Below are positions 41,744 to 49,492 of a stretch of DNA of 64,000 nt, piece after piece. Numbering within the stretch: the first letter of the stretch is position 1; each line of letters starts with the position of its first letter. Below the pieces are notes generated by a model. It did not search any database. It had not been told where the DNA came from and saw nothing but the letters and a program-made list of their open reading frames with translations. Location: contig NZ_CP118610.1 of the NCBI RefSeq assembly GCF_028993555.1, positions 4,029,001-4,093,000 on the forward strand, written 5' to 3'. The stretch comes from Ensifer adhaerens (lineage in GTDB: Bacteria; Pseudomonadota; Alphaproteobacteria; Rhizobiales; Rhizobiaceae). Made by a program: the position numbers and the translations under genes.

Positions 41744-42784
41744 TCAGTTCACCGTCACAGGCTTCGAGCGCATGCGGGCGACGGTTTCCCGCTCAGCCCG
41801 CTTGCAGCGCATCGGCGGCAGGTTGCGGTCCATCAGGTCCATGTCTTCGAGCACCATGTCGCCCATCTTCTTGAAGGCGCTGTCGAGCGCACCGGCGCGG
41901 TGGGCGGAGCGCAGGAAGCCCGCCAGCCCGCGAACCGGATGATCTGGTGGCAGCGGCTCTTCCGGAAAGACGTCGCTGGCCGCCACGATATGGCCGCGTG
42001 CAACCGCCGCCATCAGCGCGTCGAAATCGACGACGCCGGCACGGCTCAACAGGATGAAGGCAGCGCCTGGGCGCATGCGGGCAAAGGCCTTTTCGCCGAG
42101 GAAGCCCTCGTTCTCGCTGGTGACCGATGCGACGACGAAGACGAAGTCGCTTTCGCCGAGGACCGTATCGAGCGACGCCGGCTCGACGCCGTTGTCCCTC
42201 AGGATCGAGGCCGGCATCCAGGGATCGAAGACGCGGATCTTCGCGCGAAAACCGGAGAGCACGCGGTTCAGCGCCTTGCCGAGGTCGCCGAAGCCGATGA
42301 TGCCGATGTCGGCGCCGGAGAGAAGCCGCGCCGACCGGTTGCCGTCACCGCCCCACAGTTCACGGCCTTCGCGGAAGGCGAGATCGGCGTCGACGATGCC
42401 GCGGGCGATGTTGAGCGCCATGGCAAGGCCGAGTTCGGCGACCGGTTCGGCAAAGACCTGGCCCGTGGTCACCACATGGATGCCGCGCTCGAACAGCACT
42501 TCGTAGGGCATGTTGTTGATCAGGTTGCTCTCGACATTGAGGATCGCCCGAAGCCGGCCCATGCGCCGGAGCGTGGCGTGATCGAGCGGCGGCTGGCCGA
42601 TGATGTAGCGCGTTTGCGAGAGGATATCGTCGCCAAGCCCGGAGATATCGTCCGGATCGGCTTCAACAATGCGGTAACGCCGGTGCAGGTCCTTCAGGGC
42701 CTCCGGCGTGAAGATGAGGTCGAGCGTGCGTGGCGCGGGCGCGCTGATGGCAAGCGGCCGGTTATCGGTCTTGGTATCGGACAT
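41744..42784 (-). CDS. D-isomer 2-hydroxyacid dehydrogenase
   Basis: A 346-residue NAD-dependent dehydrogenase of the D-2-hydroxyacid family. The nucleotide-binding motif is GIIGFGDLGKALNRVLSGF. The catalytic triad positions are visible: Arg in LLSRAGVVDFDAL, Glu in SDVFPEEPLPPDHP and His in RSAHRAGALDSA. ILNVESNLINNMP is the N-terminal substrate-side segment. I chose ATG 42784 (MSDTKTDNRPL); the frame is open to 42853. Substrate is unknown; phosphoglycerate is possible, but no ACT domain is present. Confidence 0.87.
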   Translation of the reverse strand: MSDTKTDNRPLAISAPAPRTLDLIFTPEALKDLHRRYRIVEADPDDISGLGDDILSQTRYIIGQPPLDHATLRRMGRLRAILNVESNLINNMPYEVLFERGIHVVTTGQVFAEPVAELGLAMALNIARGIVDADLAFREGRELWGGDGNRSARLLSGADIGIIGFGDLGKALNRVLSGFRAKIRVFDPWMPASILRDNGVEPASLDTVLGESDFVFVVASVTSENEGFLGEKAFARMRPGAAFILLSRAGVVDFDALMAAVARGHIVAASDVFPEEPLPPDHPVRGLAGFLRSAHRAGALDSAFKKMGDMVLEDMDLMDRNLPPMRCKRAERETVARMRSKPVTVN

Positions 42785-42877
42785 GGTTCCCCCTGGCGGG
42801 AGCAGGCCCCGCTTTTCTGCCGTCAGGCTAGGAACAATTCCGCGTCTTGCCAAGCATAGAGACGGATGCGCCAGGCC

Positions 42878-43189
42878 CTAGTAGCCGAGGCCACGCTTCT
42901 GCCGGTAGAGTGACGGCGGCAGATCGCTGCCCTGAAAGACCGGTCCATCGCCGCGGCGGCAGTTGTAGACCGTATCGTAGATCGGGCCGCCGCGGGCCGT
43001 CGATTCGAACGGATAGTTGCGGTCGACGAAGGTCTGTTCGCATACGATATGATCGCCGCCGCCATTCAGCGGATCCATCTGGCGCACGCCGGGCAGGTCC
43101 CGGTAGGTCTGTGCCGGTGCCGGAATGGCGGAGAACCCCAAAGTCAGCGCGAGGGCCGAAAGGGTGAGAGCGGAGCGAAAAAACGTCAT
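42878..43189 (-). CDS. Small exported hypothetical protein
   Basis: A 103-residue protein with a signal peptide (LTLSALALTLGFSAIPAPAQ). The mature part of about 77 residues has two cysteines (HIVCEQTFVDRNYPF and YNCRRGDGPVF) that could form a disulfide, and it ends SLYRQKRGLGY. I do not recognise a family. It lies 93 bases upstream of the dehydrogenase on the same strand and could be cotranscribed with it. Confidence 0.68.
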   Translation of the reverse strand: MTFFRSALTLSALALTLGFSAIPAPAQTYRDLPGVRQMDPLNGGGDHIVCEQTFVDRNYPFESTARGGPIYDTVYNCRRGDGPVFQGSDLPPSLYRQKRGLGY

Positions 43190-43297
43190 GGTCAGGACTT
43201 TCGAACGGGCGACCGTCTGGCGGGATACGGTAGCGGTATCGCCGGCGCCAAACTTGCGCTATAGGCCACACCACTTCGTTTGATCTGGGGATTTACG

Positions 43298-43924
43298 ATG
43301 GCGAATGCAATACGGGTCCATGAAGGCGATATTTCCGCGGCCGATGCTGCGCGCTACACGGGCGCGATTGCCATCGACACCGAAACGCTTGGCCTCATCC
43401 CCCGCCGTGACCGTCTCTGCGTCGTGCAGCTTTCGCCGGGAGATGGCACCGCCGACGTCATCCGCATCGCCGCCGGCCAGAAAGAGGCGCCGAACCTCGT
43501 CGCCATGCTCGCCGATCCGGCTCGCCAGAAGATTTTCCACTTCGGCCGCTTCGATATCGCCGTGCTCTTCCATACGTTCGGGGTGACGACGACGCCGGTC
43601 TTCTGCACCAAGATCGCCTCGCGGCTGACCCGGACCTATACCGACCGCCATGGCCTCAAGGACAATCTCAAGGAGATGCTCGACGTCGACATTTCCAAGC
43701 AGCAGCAGTCGTCCGATTGGGCGGCGGACATCCTGTCGCCGGCGCAGCTCGAATATGCGGCTTCCGATGTGCTGCACCTGCATGCGCTGCGCGACAAGCT
43801 GACGGCACGCCTCATCCGCGACGGCCGCATGGAGCATGCCGACGCCTGCTTTGCCTTCCTGCCGACGCGCTCCAAGCTCGACCTCTTGGGCTGGGACGAG
43901 ACGGATATCTTCGCGCACAGCTGA
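43298..43924 (+). CDS. Ribonuclease D family 3'-5' exonuclease
   Basis: A 208-residue DEDDy exonuclease. Motif I is AIAIDTETLGL (Asp27, Glu29), motif II FHFGRFDIAVLFHTFG, and motif III YAASDVLHLHALRDKL with the Tyr-x3-Asp pair. It lacks the HRDC domains of E. coli RNase D and matches the short alphaproteobacterial form. These enzymes trim tRNA and other structured RNA 3' ends. ATG 43298 gives the family start; the frame opens at 43280. Confidence 0.92.
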   Translation: MANAIRVHEGDISAADAARYTGAIAIDTETLGLIPRRDRLCVVQLSPGDGTADVIRIAAGQKEAPNLVAMLADPARQKIFHFGRFDIAVLFHTFGVTTTPVFCTKIASRLTRTYTDRHGLKDNLKEMLDVDISKQQQSSDWAADILSPAQLEYAASDVLHLHALRDKLTARLIRDGRMEHADACFAFLPTRSKLDLLGWDETDIFAHS

Positions 43925-43949
43925 GCCATGATCGCAACGTCTGATGGCT

Positions 43950-44375
43950 TCAGGGCGTGAGGTAGAGGACGACGGCATAACGCGCCGCCTTGCCGATGGT
44001 GACGAACAGCAGGAACAGCGGCAGCTTCATGCGCAACAGGCCGGCTACCAGCGTCAGCGGGTCGCCGATGACGGGCAGCCACGAGAGCAGCAGCACCGGT
44101 TGCCCGTAGCGGGCAAATAGCGCCTCCGCCTTTTGCCGGTTGGCCGCCGAAACGGGAAACCAGCGCCGCCCTTCGAAGCGAATGAGGAAACGCCCCAGCG
44201 CAAAGTTGACGACGGCGCCGAGCACGTTGCCGAGCGTGGCCGCGACGAAGAGGGCAGGGCGGCTTGTTTCGCCGTGCAGGGCGGCAGCAACGATCGCAGC
44301 CTCCGACATGCCGAACAGCAGCGTCGCCGACAGGAATGCAGCGGAAAAAACGCCGGCAAGAATTCCGAAATCCAG
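43950..44375 (-). CDS. YqaA/DedA-like small membrane protein
   Basis: A SNARE-associated-type membrane protein of about 141 residues with hydrophobic segments FGILAGVFSAAFLSATLLFG, FVAATLGNVLGAVVNFALG, PVLLLSWLPVIGDPLTLVAG and LFLLFVTIGKAARYAVVLYL. The first ATG (44309) would remove the first helix. In-frame codons upstream run to the stop of the Rdx gene, where AGGAG lies 6 bases before a CTG at 44375, so I prefer that non-standard start. The role in the family is membrane-related and poorly defined. Confidence 0.72.
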   Translation of the reverse strand: MDFGILAGVFSAAFLSATLLFGMSEAAIVAAALHGETSRPALFVAATLGNVLGAVVNFALGRFLIRFEGRRWFPVSAANRQKAEALFARYGQPVLLLSWLPVIGDPLTLVAGLLRMKLPLFLLFVTIGKAARYAVVLYLTP

Positions 44376-44377
44376 GA

Positions 44378-44659
44378 TCAGCTCCTGTCCGTATGGCCGA
44401 GATCGCGCTCCGGCTCGATGATATCGCGGATGCGCTGCTTCAATTCCTTGGGGCCGGGGAAGCCGCCATCGCGCTTGCGTTCCCAGACGAGTGCGTCATT
44501 CACACGAATTTCGAAATTGCCGCCGGTGCCGGGAATGAGCGCCACTTCGCCGAGCGACTGGCCGAAGGTCTGCAGCAGTTCCTGCGCCATCCAGCCGGCG
44601 CGCAGCAGCCAGTTGCACTGGGTGCAATAGAGGATGGTAATGCGTGGTTTCGGATCCAT
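44378..44659 (-). CDS. Rdx-family (SelT/SelW/SelH-like) thioredoxin-fold protein
   Basis: A 93-residue protein with the redox motif CTQC (Cys12-x2-Cys15) in ILYCTQCNWLLRAGWMAQEL. It has the family's conserved end GGNFEIRVNDALVWERKRDG. The eukaryotic homologues carry selenocysteine at the second redox position; here it is Cys. Its stop codon overlaps the proposed ribosome binding site of the following YqaA-like gene, so the two are probably coupled. The redox partner is unknown. Confidence 0.9.
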   Translation of the reverse strand: MDPKPRITILYCTQCNWLLRAGWMAQELLQTFGQSLGEVALIPGTGGNFEIRVNDALVWERKRDGGFPGPKELKQRIRDIIEPERDLGHTDRS

Positions 44660-44879
44660 CGGCCTGGTCTCGGACGTGTGTCGGGGCGGCGACCATACCG
44701 GCGGCGCCGGGTGGAAACAACTGCGTTGCTCCGCCTCAGATGCTCACGCCGCGCTCACGTAATTGTCAACCAATTTAGTCATGTTTTTATCGACTGGCAG
44801 CTTGCTTTGAACGGTCGTCGCGGCGAGACAATGCGGCATTGCACAAATTGTCGCACCCCAACCGCCGGAGAGGCCCTTC

Positions 44880-45335
44880 ATGACCGACGTCACTGTTTCC
44901 AGTTCCCGCCCGCGCGCCATTCTGCCGGCGCTGGAGAAGATTTATCTGTCGCTGGATACATCAGCCGAAACGTTGCTGCGCATTCTGGCCGGCGTCCTGC
45001 TTGCGGTCCACGGCTTCGGCAAGATCACCGATCCCTTCGGCGCGATCGGCATGGTCGAGGGCCTCGGCTTCTATCCCGGCGTCTTCTGGTCGCCGCTTCT
45101 TGCCGCCACCGAATTCTTCGGCGGTATCCTGATCGCGATCGGTCTGCTTACGCGCCCGGCCGCCTTTGCCGGCATGATCGTTCTTCTCGTCACCGTCTAC
45201 TTCCACGGCATCGTTCAGGGCGAGGGCCTCTTCGGCGCAGAGAAGTCGATCCTGTGGGCGGCAATCCTGTTCTTCTTTGCCATCCGCGGTGCCAACAGCC
45301 AGTCGGTGGATGCCAAGCTCGGCAAGCAGTTCTGA
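44880..45335 (+). CDS. DoxX-family membrane protein
   Basis: A 151-residue protein with four TM helices: LLRILAGVLLAVHGFGKI, FWSPLLAATEFFGGILIAIG, AAFAGMIVLLVTVYFHGIV and ILWAAILFFFAIRGA. It also has the DoxX pattern of a small acidic/polar residue in the helices (ATEFFGG). DoxX-like proteins are linked to quinone or thiosulfate redox chemistry and to stress resistance. The 220 bases upstream have no gene and should hold its promoter. Confidence 0.9.
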   Translation: MTDVTVSSSRPRAILPALEKIYLSLDTSAETLLRILAGVLLAVHGFGKITDPFGAIGMVEGLGFYPGVFWSPLLAATEFFGGILIAIGLLTRPAAFAGMIVLLVTVYFHGIVQGEGLFGAEKSILWAAILFFFAIRGANSQSVDAKLGKQF

Positions 45336-45431
45336 TTGATCGAACGATGATCAGGGAAACGGGGAGGCGGTGAAGACCGGCCTCCCCGTTTTCATTTGGC
45401 GGCACATGGTGCGCTTGCCGCCGGCCTGCTT

Positions 45432-45836
45432 TCAGGCGCTTTCCTTCGCCGTCACGCTGAATATGGTCATGCGATGCACCTTGCCCGACCGGTCTTGCCA
45501 GTCGATCGACTGGCCGACGGACAGGCCGATCAGCGCCGCGCCGACGGGCGTCAGCACCGAGATGCGTCCAGTCTCGATATCGGCCTCGCCGGGATAGACG
45601 AGTGTCACCTGCTTGGAAAAGCCGTTGTCCGCCTCGAAGGCAACGGTGGAACCCATCTGCACGCTGTCGGCAGGCAGGGCGCCCGGCGCGCCGATGCGGG
45701 CGCGATCGAGTTCGGAAAGCAGCGCTTCGGCCACGTCGGGCACGCGATCGAGCGCGGAGGAAGCCAGCGCCGTCAGCCGCTTGTGATCCTCGGCATTGAT
45801 GATGATGGATGGAAGTTTCTTGCGGGATGCCGCCAT
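45432..45836 (-). CDS. rnk: Nucleoside diphosphate kinase regulator Rnk (GreA/GreB fold)
   Basis: A 134-residue protein with a short N-terminal helical hairpin (AEDHKRLTALASSALDRV) and a GreA/GreB C-terminal domain (VQMGSTVAFEADNGFSKQVT, then GRISVLTPVGAALIGLSVGQ). The short coiled coil without the acidic tip of GreA fits Rnk, which binds RNA polymerase and affects Ndk levels in Pseudomonas. It is monocistronic by position. Confidence 0.88.
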   Translation of the reverse strand: MAASRKKLPSIIINAEDHKRLTALASSALDRVPDVAEALLSELDRARIGAPGALPADSVQMGSTVAFEADNGFSKQVTLVYPGEADIETGRISVLTPVGAALIGLSVGQSIDWQDRSGKVHRMTIFSVTAKESA

Positions 45837-46191
45837 GATGTGACCTGCCGTGTTCGGCCGTGGCGCCCACGGGCGCGCTCGGAATCGATAATCTGGGAAT
45901 TCGGCGCTCGTTCAGCCGCGTTCAGAAATTTCTTCTGCGGACGCGAAAGGCTCCCCTTACCCGGAGAGCGCAAACATCCGGGCTGGGGTCAGGTTCCTGC
46001 GATCGGGCACACCCGGAAGCAGTGATAGGAAGAAATCGAAGACATCATGATGTCCCGAAGGTCGGAAAGTTTGACCGGGAAGTCAAGACCCGTGACGGAA
46101 GGGGTAAAGCGCAGGGCGGATCATTGCGCCTCTTGAACAGCGGCCATGCTCGTGGTCAATCTCGGTTCACGACGGCGAAGGGAAGGTGACG
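45837..46191. other. Intergenic region with no supported gene
   Basis: 355 bases between divergent rnk and the amidotransferase gene. A perfect 14-base palindrome (GACATCATGATGTC, 46041-46054) is the only distinct structure; it could be an operator. No gene or RNA is supported. Confidence 0.4.
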
Positions 46192-46947
46192 ATGCGGGTA
46201 TTGGTGGTTGAAAACATGGCGAAGACCGAGCTTGGCCAAGTCGGCACGGCGCTTCGCGAGGTCAAGGCGCAGATCGAGATCCACCGCGCCTATCTGGGTG
46301 AAACCGTTCCTGCAGCGCCCGACGGCTACGATGCGCTCGTCGTGCTCGGCGGCGAGCAGAGCGCGCTCGACGATGCCGCCTTTCCCTATCTGCCCGATCT
46401 CGCCGCACTGATGCGCGCCTTCGGCGACAGCGGTCGCTCCGTGCTTGGCATCTGCCTCGGAAGTCAGCTTCTTGCGCGCGCCTATGGCGGGGAGAACCTG
46501 CTGGGCGCCGCCAGAGAGTTCGGCTGGTGCCAGATCCAGGTACGCGGCGAAGGCGCCGAGGACCCGGTGCTGTCCAGCGTCGGCGAGAGCTTCCCGATTT
46601 TCCAGTGGCACGGCGATACCTTTACCTTGCCGGAAGGCGCAGTTCATCTCGCCGAAAACGCCGTCACTACCCATCAGGCCTTCCGCGTCGGCCGCGCCGC
46701 CTACGGCACCCAGTTCCATTTCGAGGCGGACACGCATCTGGTCGAAGACTGGAACCGTGCCTTCCCGGATACGATCAATCGGCTCGACCCCACCTGGCTT
46801 GTCCGCTACCGCGAGCACGCCGCCCGGCATGGCCGCGAGGCCGATGCGGCCGGTCTGGCGCTGGCGCGCGCCTGGGTGGCGACGATCGGTCGACGGGAGG
46901 GCGCTGCCGCGAACACAGATTCGGTTCTGGAGGAGGTGGATGGATGA
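46192..46947 (+). CDS. Class I glutamine amidotransferase
   Basis: A 251-residue single-domain GATase. The nucleophile elbow is VLGICLGSQLLARAYGG with Cys88. The His-Glu pair is in YGTQFHFEADT (His176, Glu178), and IFQWHGDTFTLP is the GuaA-like segment. Enzymes of this type take ammonia from glutamine, or hydrolyse gamma-glutamyl bonds, for an unknown acceptor. ATG 46192 follows GGAAGG; GTG 46186 is an alternative. Its stop overlaps the next start as ATGA, in a three-gene coupled operon. Confidence 0.9.
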   Translation: MRVLVVENMAKTELGQVGTALREVKAQIEIHRAYLGETVPAAPDGYDALVVLGGEQSALDDAAFPYLPDLAALMRAFGDSGRSVLGICLGSQLLARAYGGENLLGAAREFGWCQIQVRGEGAEDPVLSSVGESFPIFQWHGDTFTLPEGAVHLAENAVTTHQAFRVGRAAYGTQFHFEADTHLVEDWNRAFPDTINRLDPTWLVRYREHAARHGREADAAGLALARAWVATIGRREGAAANTDSVLEEVDG

Positions 46948-47423
46948 GCGAGGCAAAGAACGGTGGCTGCTTCTGCGGCAAGATCCGCTATCGGCTGAAG
47001 GCCGCGCCGATGTTCGTCAACTGCTGCCACTGCAGCGATTGCCAGCGCCAGGTCGGTAGCGCCTTCGTCGTCAACGGCGTCATCGAGCGCGACAACATCG
47101 AGCTCACCACAGGCGAGCCAATCGTCGTCACGCTCCCCACGGATAGCGGCCGCCCGCACGACGTCTATCGCTGCGCCGAATGCCAGACGGCGCTCTGGAG
47201 CGACTACGGCCGGCGCGGCTGGCTCTCCTTCCTCAGGATCGCGAGCCTCGACAGCCCTTCGGACTTTCCGCCGGATGCGCATATTTTCACCCGCTCCAAG
47301 GTCGAGTGGCTGTCGCTCGACGGTGGCGCCCCGGCCTTCGAGATCTATTACGATATGAAGACCCTTTGGCCGGCCGATAGCCTGGCGCGGCGCGAGGCGG
47401 CGGAAGCAAGGGCAAAAGCGTGA
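46944..47423 (+). CDS. GFA-family (glutathione-dependent formaldehyde-activating-like) zinc protein
   Basis: A 159-residue protein of the GFA/CENP-V fold. Zinc-binding cysteines appear as [10 protein letters not shown] (C-x-C), [20 protein letters not shown] and [18 protein letters not shown] catalyses S-hydroxymethylglutathione formation from glutathione and formaldehyde in Paracoccus; many paralogues have unknown substrates. It overlaps the amidotransferase stop (ATGA) with GGAGG upstream, and its own stop overlaps the next gene start. Confidence 0.9.
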   Translation: MSEAKNGGCFCGKIRYRLKAAPMFVNCCHCSDCQRQVGSAFVVNGVIERDNIELTTGEPIVVTLPTDSGRPHDVYRCAECQTALWSDYGRRGWLSFLRIASLDSPSDFPPDAHIFTRSKVEWLSLDGGAPAFEIYYDMKTLWPADSLARREAAEARAKA

Positions 47424-47983
47424 CTGTCAGCGAACGCGACAAGATGGCGGCCGGGCAATGGTACTCGTGTCTCGACGCCGAACTCGACGCGCTTCGCCTG
47501 ACGGCGCGCGAAGCCGTCCACCGGCACAACACCATGCCGCCGGCGGAACGCCAAAGCATGGCACCGGCCTTGCGCGCGCTCTTCCGTGCAGCCGCCGATG
47601 ACGTCTTCATCGAGGCGCCGTTCCATTGTTCCTACGGCATCAACATCAGTCTCGGTGCCCGCGTCTATCTCAATGCCGGCTGCACTGTCCTCGACAGCGG
47701 GCAGGTGGCGATCGGCCGGGGGACGATGCTCGGGCCGAACGTGCAGATCTATTGCGCCGAGCACCACAAGGACGCCGTGCTTCGGGGGCAGGGCCTCGAA
47801 GTCGCCCGCCCGGTGACGATTGGCGCCGATGTCTGGATCGGCGGCGGTGCGATCATTCTGGGCGGCGTGACCATCGGCGACGGCGCGATCGTCGGGGCGG
47901 GTTCGGTGGTGACGAAGGATGTGGCGGCCGGCGCAGTCGTGGCCGGCAACCCGGCGCACCCTCTGCCGCGTAGCCAGACCTGA
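47420..47983 (+). CDS. Sugar O-acetyltransferase (maltose acetyltransferase / NodL / LacA family)
   Basis: A 187-residue left-handed beta-helix acetyltransferase. The N-terminal Mac domain has [19 protein letters not shown], and hexapeptide repeats run from [20 protein letters not shown] to [20 protein letters not shown]. The catalytic His lies in [10 protein letters not shown]. It transfers acetyl from acetyl-CoA to a sugar; rhizobial NodL acetylates Nod factors, but no nod genes are near. The start GTG 47420 overlaps the GFA stop (GTGA). Confidence 0.92.
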   Translation: MTVSERDKMAAGQWYSCLDAELDALRLTAREAVHRHNTMPPAERQSMAPALRALFRAAADDVFIEAPFHCSYGINISLGARVYLNAGCTVLDSGQVAIGRGTMLGPNVQIYCAEHHKDAVLRGQGLEVARPVTIGADVWIGGGAIILGGVTIGDGAIVGAGSVVTKDVAAGAVVAGNPAHPLPRSQT

Positions 47984-48102
47984 CTTCAGGAAGACAGTGA
48001 AGCGGCACTCTGCCAGGATTTCGTAATTTCAAAGGGTTAGGTCATTCACCGTTCCCGCGGACAAATGATCGATCCAAGGCCATTTCGAAAGGACCACTTT
48101 CA

Positions 48103-48615
48103 ATGACGAGCGAGACCAAGACCATCCATGTACGCCCGGCGCGTCCCGACGACGCACCGGCACTCTGCGCCTTCCTCAACGAAATCATCCGGATCGGCGG
48201 CACCACCGCCCACCAGACGCCGTTCACGCCGGAGAGCTTCGCGGAGCACTATCTCGCTGGTCCCGGTTTCGTCAGCTGCTTCGTCGCCGAGGACGAGAAT
48301 GGCGCGCCCTGCGCTTTCCAGGGGCTGGATCGCTGGGACGGTATACCGGAGAACTGGGCCGACATCGGCACCTTCTCCCGCCCGGGCAACAAGGTTCCCG
48401 GTGCCGGTACGGCCCTTTTCAAGGCCACCTGCGACTATGCTCGCTCTATCGGGCTCAAGGCACTCAACGCCACCATCCGCGCCGACAACACCGGTGGCCT
48501 CACCTACTACGGCAAGATGGGCTTCGTCGACTACAAGGTCGACAAGGCGGTGCCGCTTAAGGATGGGCAACTCGTGGATCGGGTTTCGAAGCGCTACTTG
48601 CTTGCGGAGACGTGA
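48103..48615 (+). CDS. GNAT-family N-acetyltransferase
   Basis: A 170-residue GCN5-type acetyltransferase. The fold starts TIHVRPARPDDAPALCAFLN. The acetyl-CoA loop region lies around ADIGTFSRPGNKVPGAGTAL, less glycine-rich than the classic QxxGxG/A, and the end reads NTGGLTYYGKMGFVDY. The substrate is unknown. A palindromic intergenic repeat follows. Confidence 0.9.
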   Translation: MTSETKTIHVRPARPDDAPALCAFLNEIIRIGGTTAHQTPFTPESFAEHYLAGPGFVSCFVAEDENGAPCAFQGLDRWDGIPENWADIGTFSRPGNKVPGAGTALFKATCDYARSIGLKALNATIRADNTGGLTYYGKMGFVDYKVDKAVPLKDGQLVDRVSKRYLLAET

Positions 48616-48658
48616 GGCGAAGTGGGCCGCTTCGGCATCGCCTCACTCCCCAGTTGTC

Positions 48659-48681
48659 ATCCTCGGGCTTGACCCGAGGAT
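48659..48681. repeat. Short palindromic intergenic repeat
   Basis: ATCCTCGGG pairs with CCCGAGGAT around CTTGA. The sequence GTCATCCTCGGGCTTGACCC and its continuation is a type of palindrome I recall as dispersed in alphaproteobacterial intergenic DNA. Confidence 0.55.
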
Positions 48682-48750
48682 CCACGCCCGGGCACTCAAC
48701 AAAGTTCGAATTGCGGGTCGAGAGGTGGCACCTCTTGTGAGCATGCCGCT

Positions 48751-49365
48751 CTAGCGTCCGCTTCGCTGCACCATGGCGACGATCGTCTCGTAGAGCTCGT
48801 CCTGTGCCTCATCGGCGGTGATCTCTCCCGTCGCTGCGGCGTTGGACAGGCCATCGGCGGCTCCGAGCATCGCCCAGAAGCCGGCCAGCGCGATATCCTC
48901 CTGTCCGGTGAACCGGCGCAGCACCGTTTGGCACTTCTCGATGTAGACCCGTTGATAGGCTCGCTTGACGGTCTCAAGCTCGGGCGAGCCGGCCAGTGCT
49001 GCCAGCACGCCGGGGATCTCGCGGCCCTGTGTCAGCACGCAGTCGACATAGGAAGAGGCAATGGTCCTGGCTATCCCTTCCAGCGTCGGGTCGCTCGCTG
49101 CGACAGCGGCGTCCATCACCAGGGTCTGGCGCGCGTCGAAGTCCTGATAGAGCGCTGCGAGCAGACCGTTGCGCGTGCCGAAATGATCATAGACCACAGG
49201 CTTGGCGACGGCTGCCTCTTCGGCCAGCCGCGGCAGCGTTAGTGCGTCGGTACCTTCTTCGCGAACCAGCCTCCACGCCACGTCGACGAGCTGGCTTAGC
49301 CGCTGCTCACGCGTGAGACGAACGCGCTTGGCAGTGATCGGACTTTTTTCCATTGCGCTTGACAT
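48751..49365 (-). CDS. TetR-family transcriptional regulator
   Basis: A 204-residue regulator. The DNA-binding part is RLSQLVDVAWRLVREEGTDA followed by LPRLAEEAAVAKPVVYDHFG, the recognition helix, then LLAALYQDFDARQ. The C-terminal ligand domain is helical. It diverges from a DHA2-type exporter across an AT-rich spacer with inverted repeats, so it probably represses that exporter and itself. An ATG four codons in is an alternative start. Confidence 0.9.
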   Translation of the reverse strand: MSSAMEKSPITAKRVRLTREQRLSQLVDVAWRLVREEGTDALTLPRLAEEAAVAKPVVYDHFGTRNGLLAALYQDFDARQTLVMDAAVAASDPTLEGIARTIASSYVDCVLTQGREIPGVLAALAGSPELETVKRAYQRVYIEKCQTVLRRFTGQEDIALAGFWAMLGAADGLSNAAATGEITADEAQDELYETIVAMVQRSGR

Positions 49366-49368
49366 CGT

Positions 49369-49401
49369 TATATACCAAAAGTAACTTACCTTAAGTATAT
49401 A
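49369..49401. promoter_or_regulatory. Inverted-repeat operator candidates between tetR and the exporter
   Basis: TATATAC (49369-49375) and GTATATA (49395-49401) form an outer inverted repeat. Inside it lie GTAACTTAC (49381-49389) and ACTTA-CCT-TAAGT (49384-49396). Their position next to the regulator start suits TetR autoregulation and control of the exporter. Confidence 0.5.
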
Positions 49402-49492
49402 GAAGAAAACTCCTCACCGCAACCATCCGCCGGCTGACCGCCGCGGCCGAAGCGGCATGCACGCGCATGCCGTTTGCAAAGGATTCATGCCG

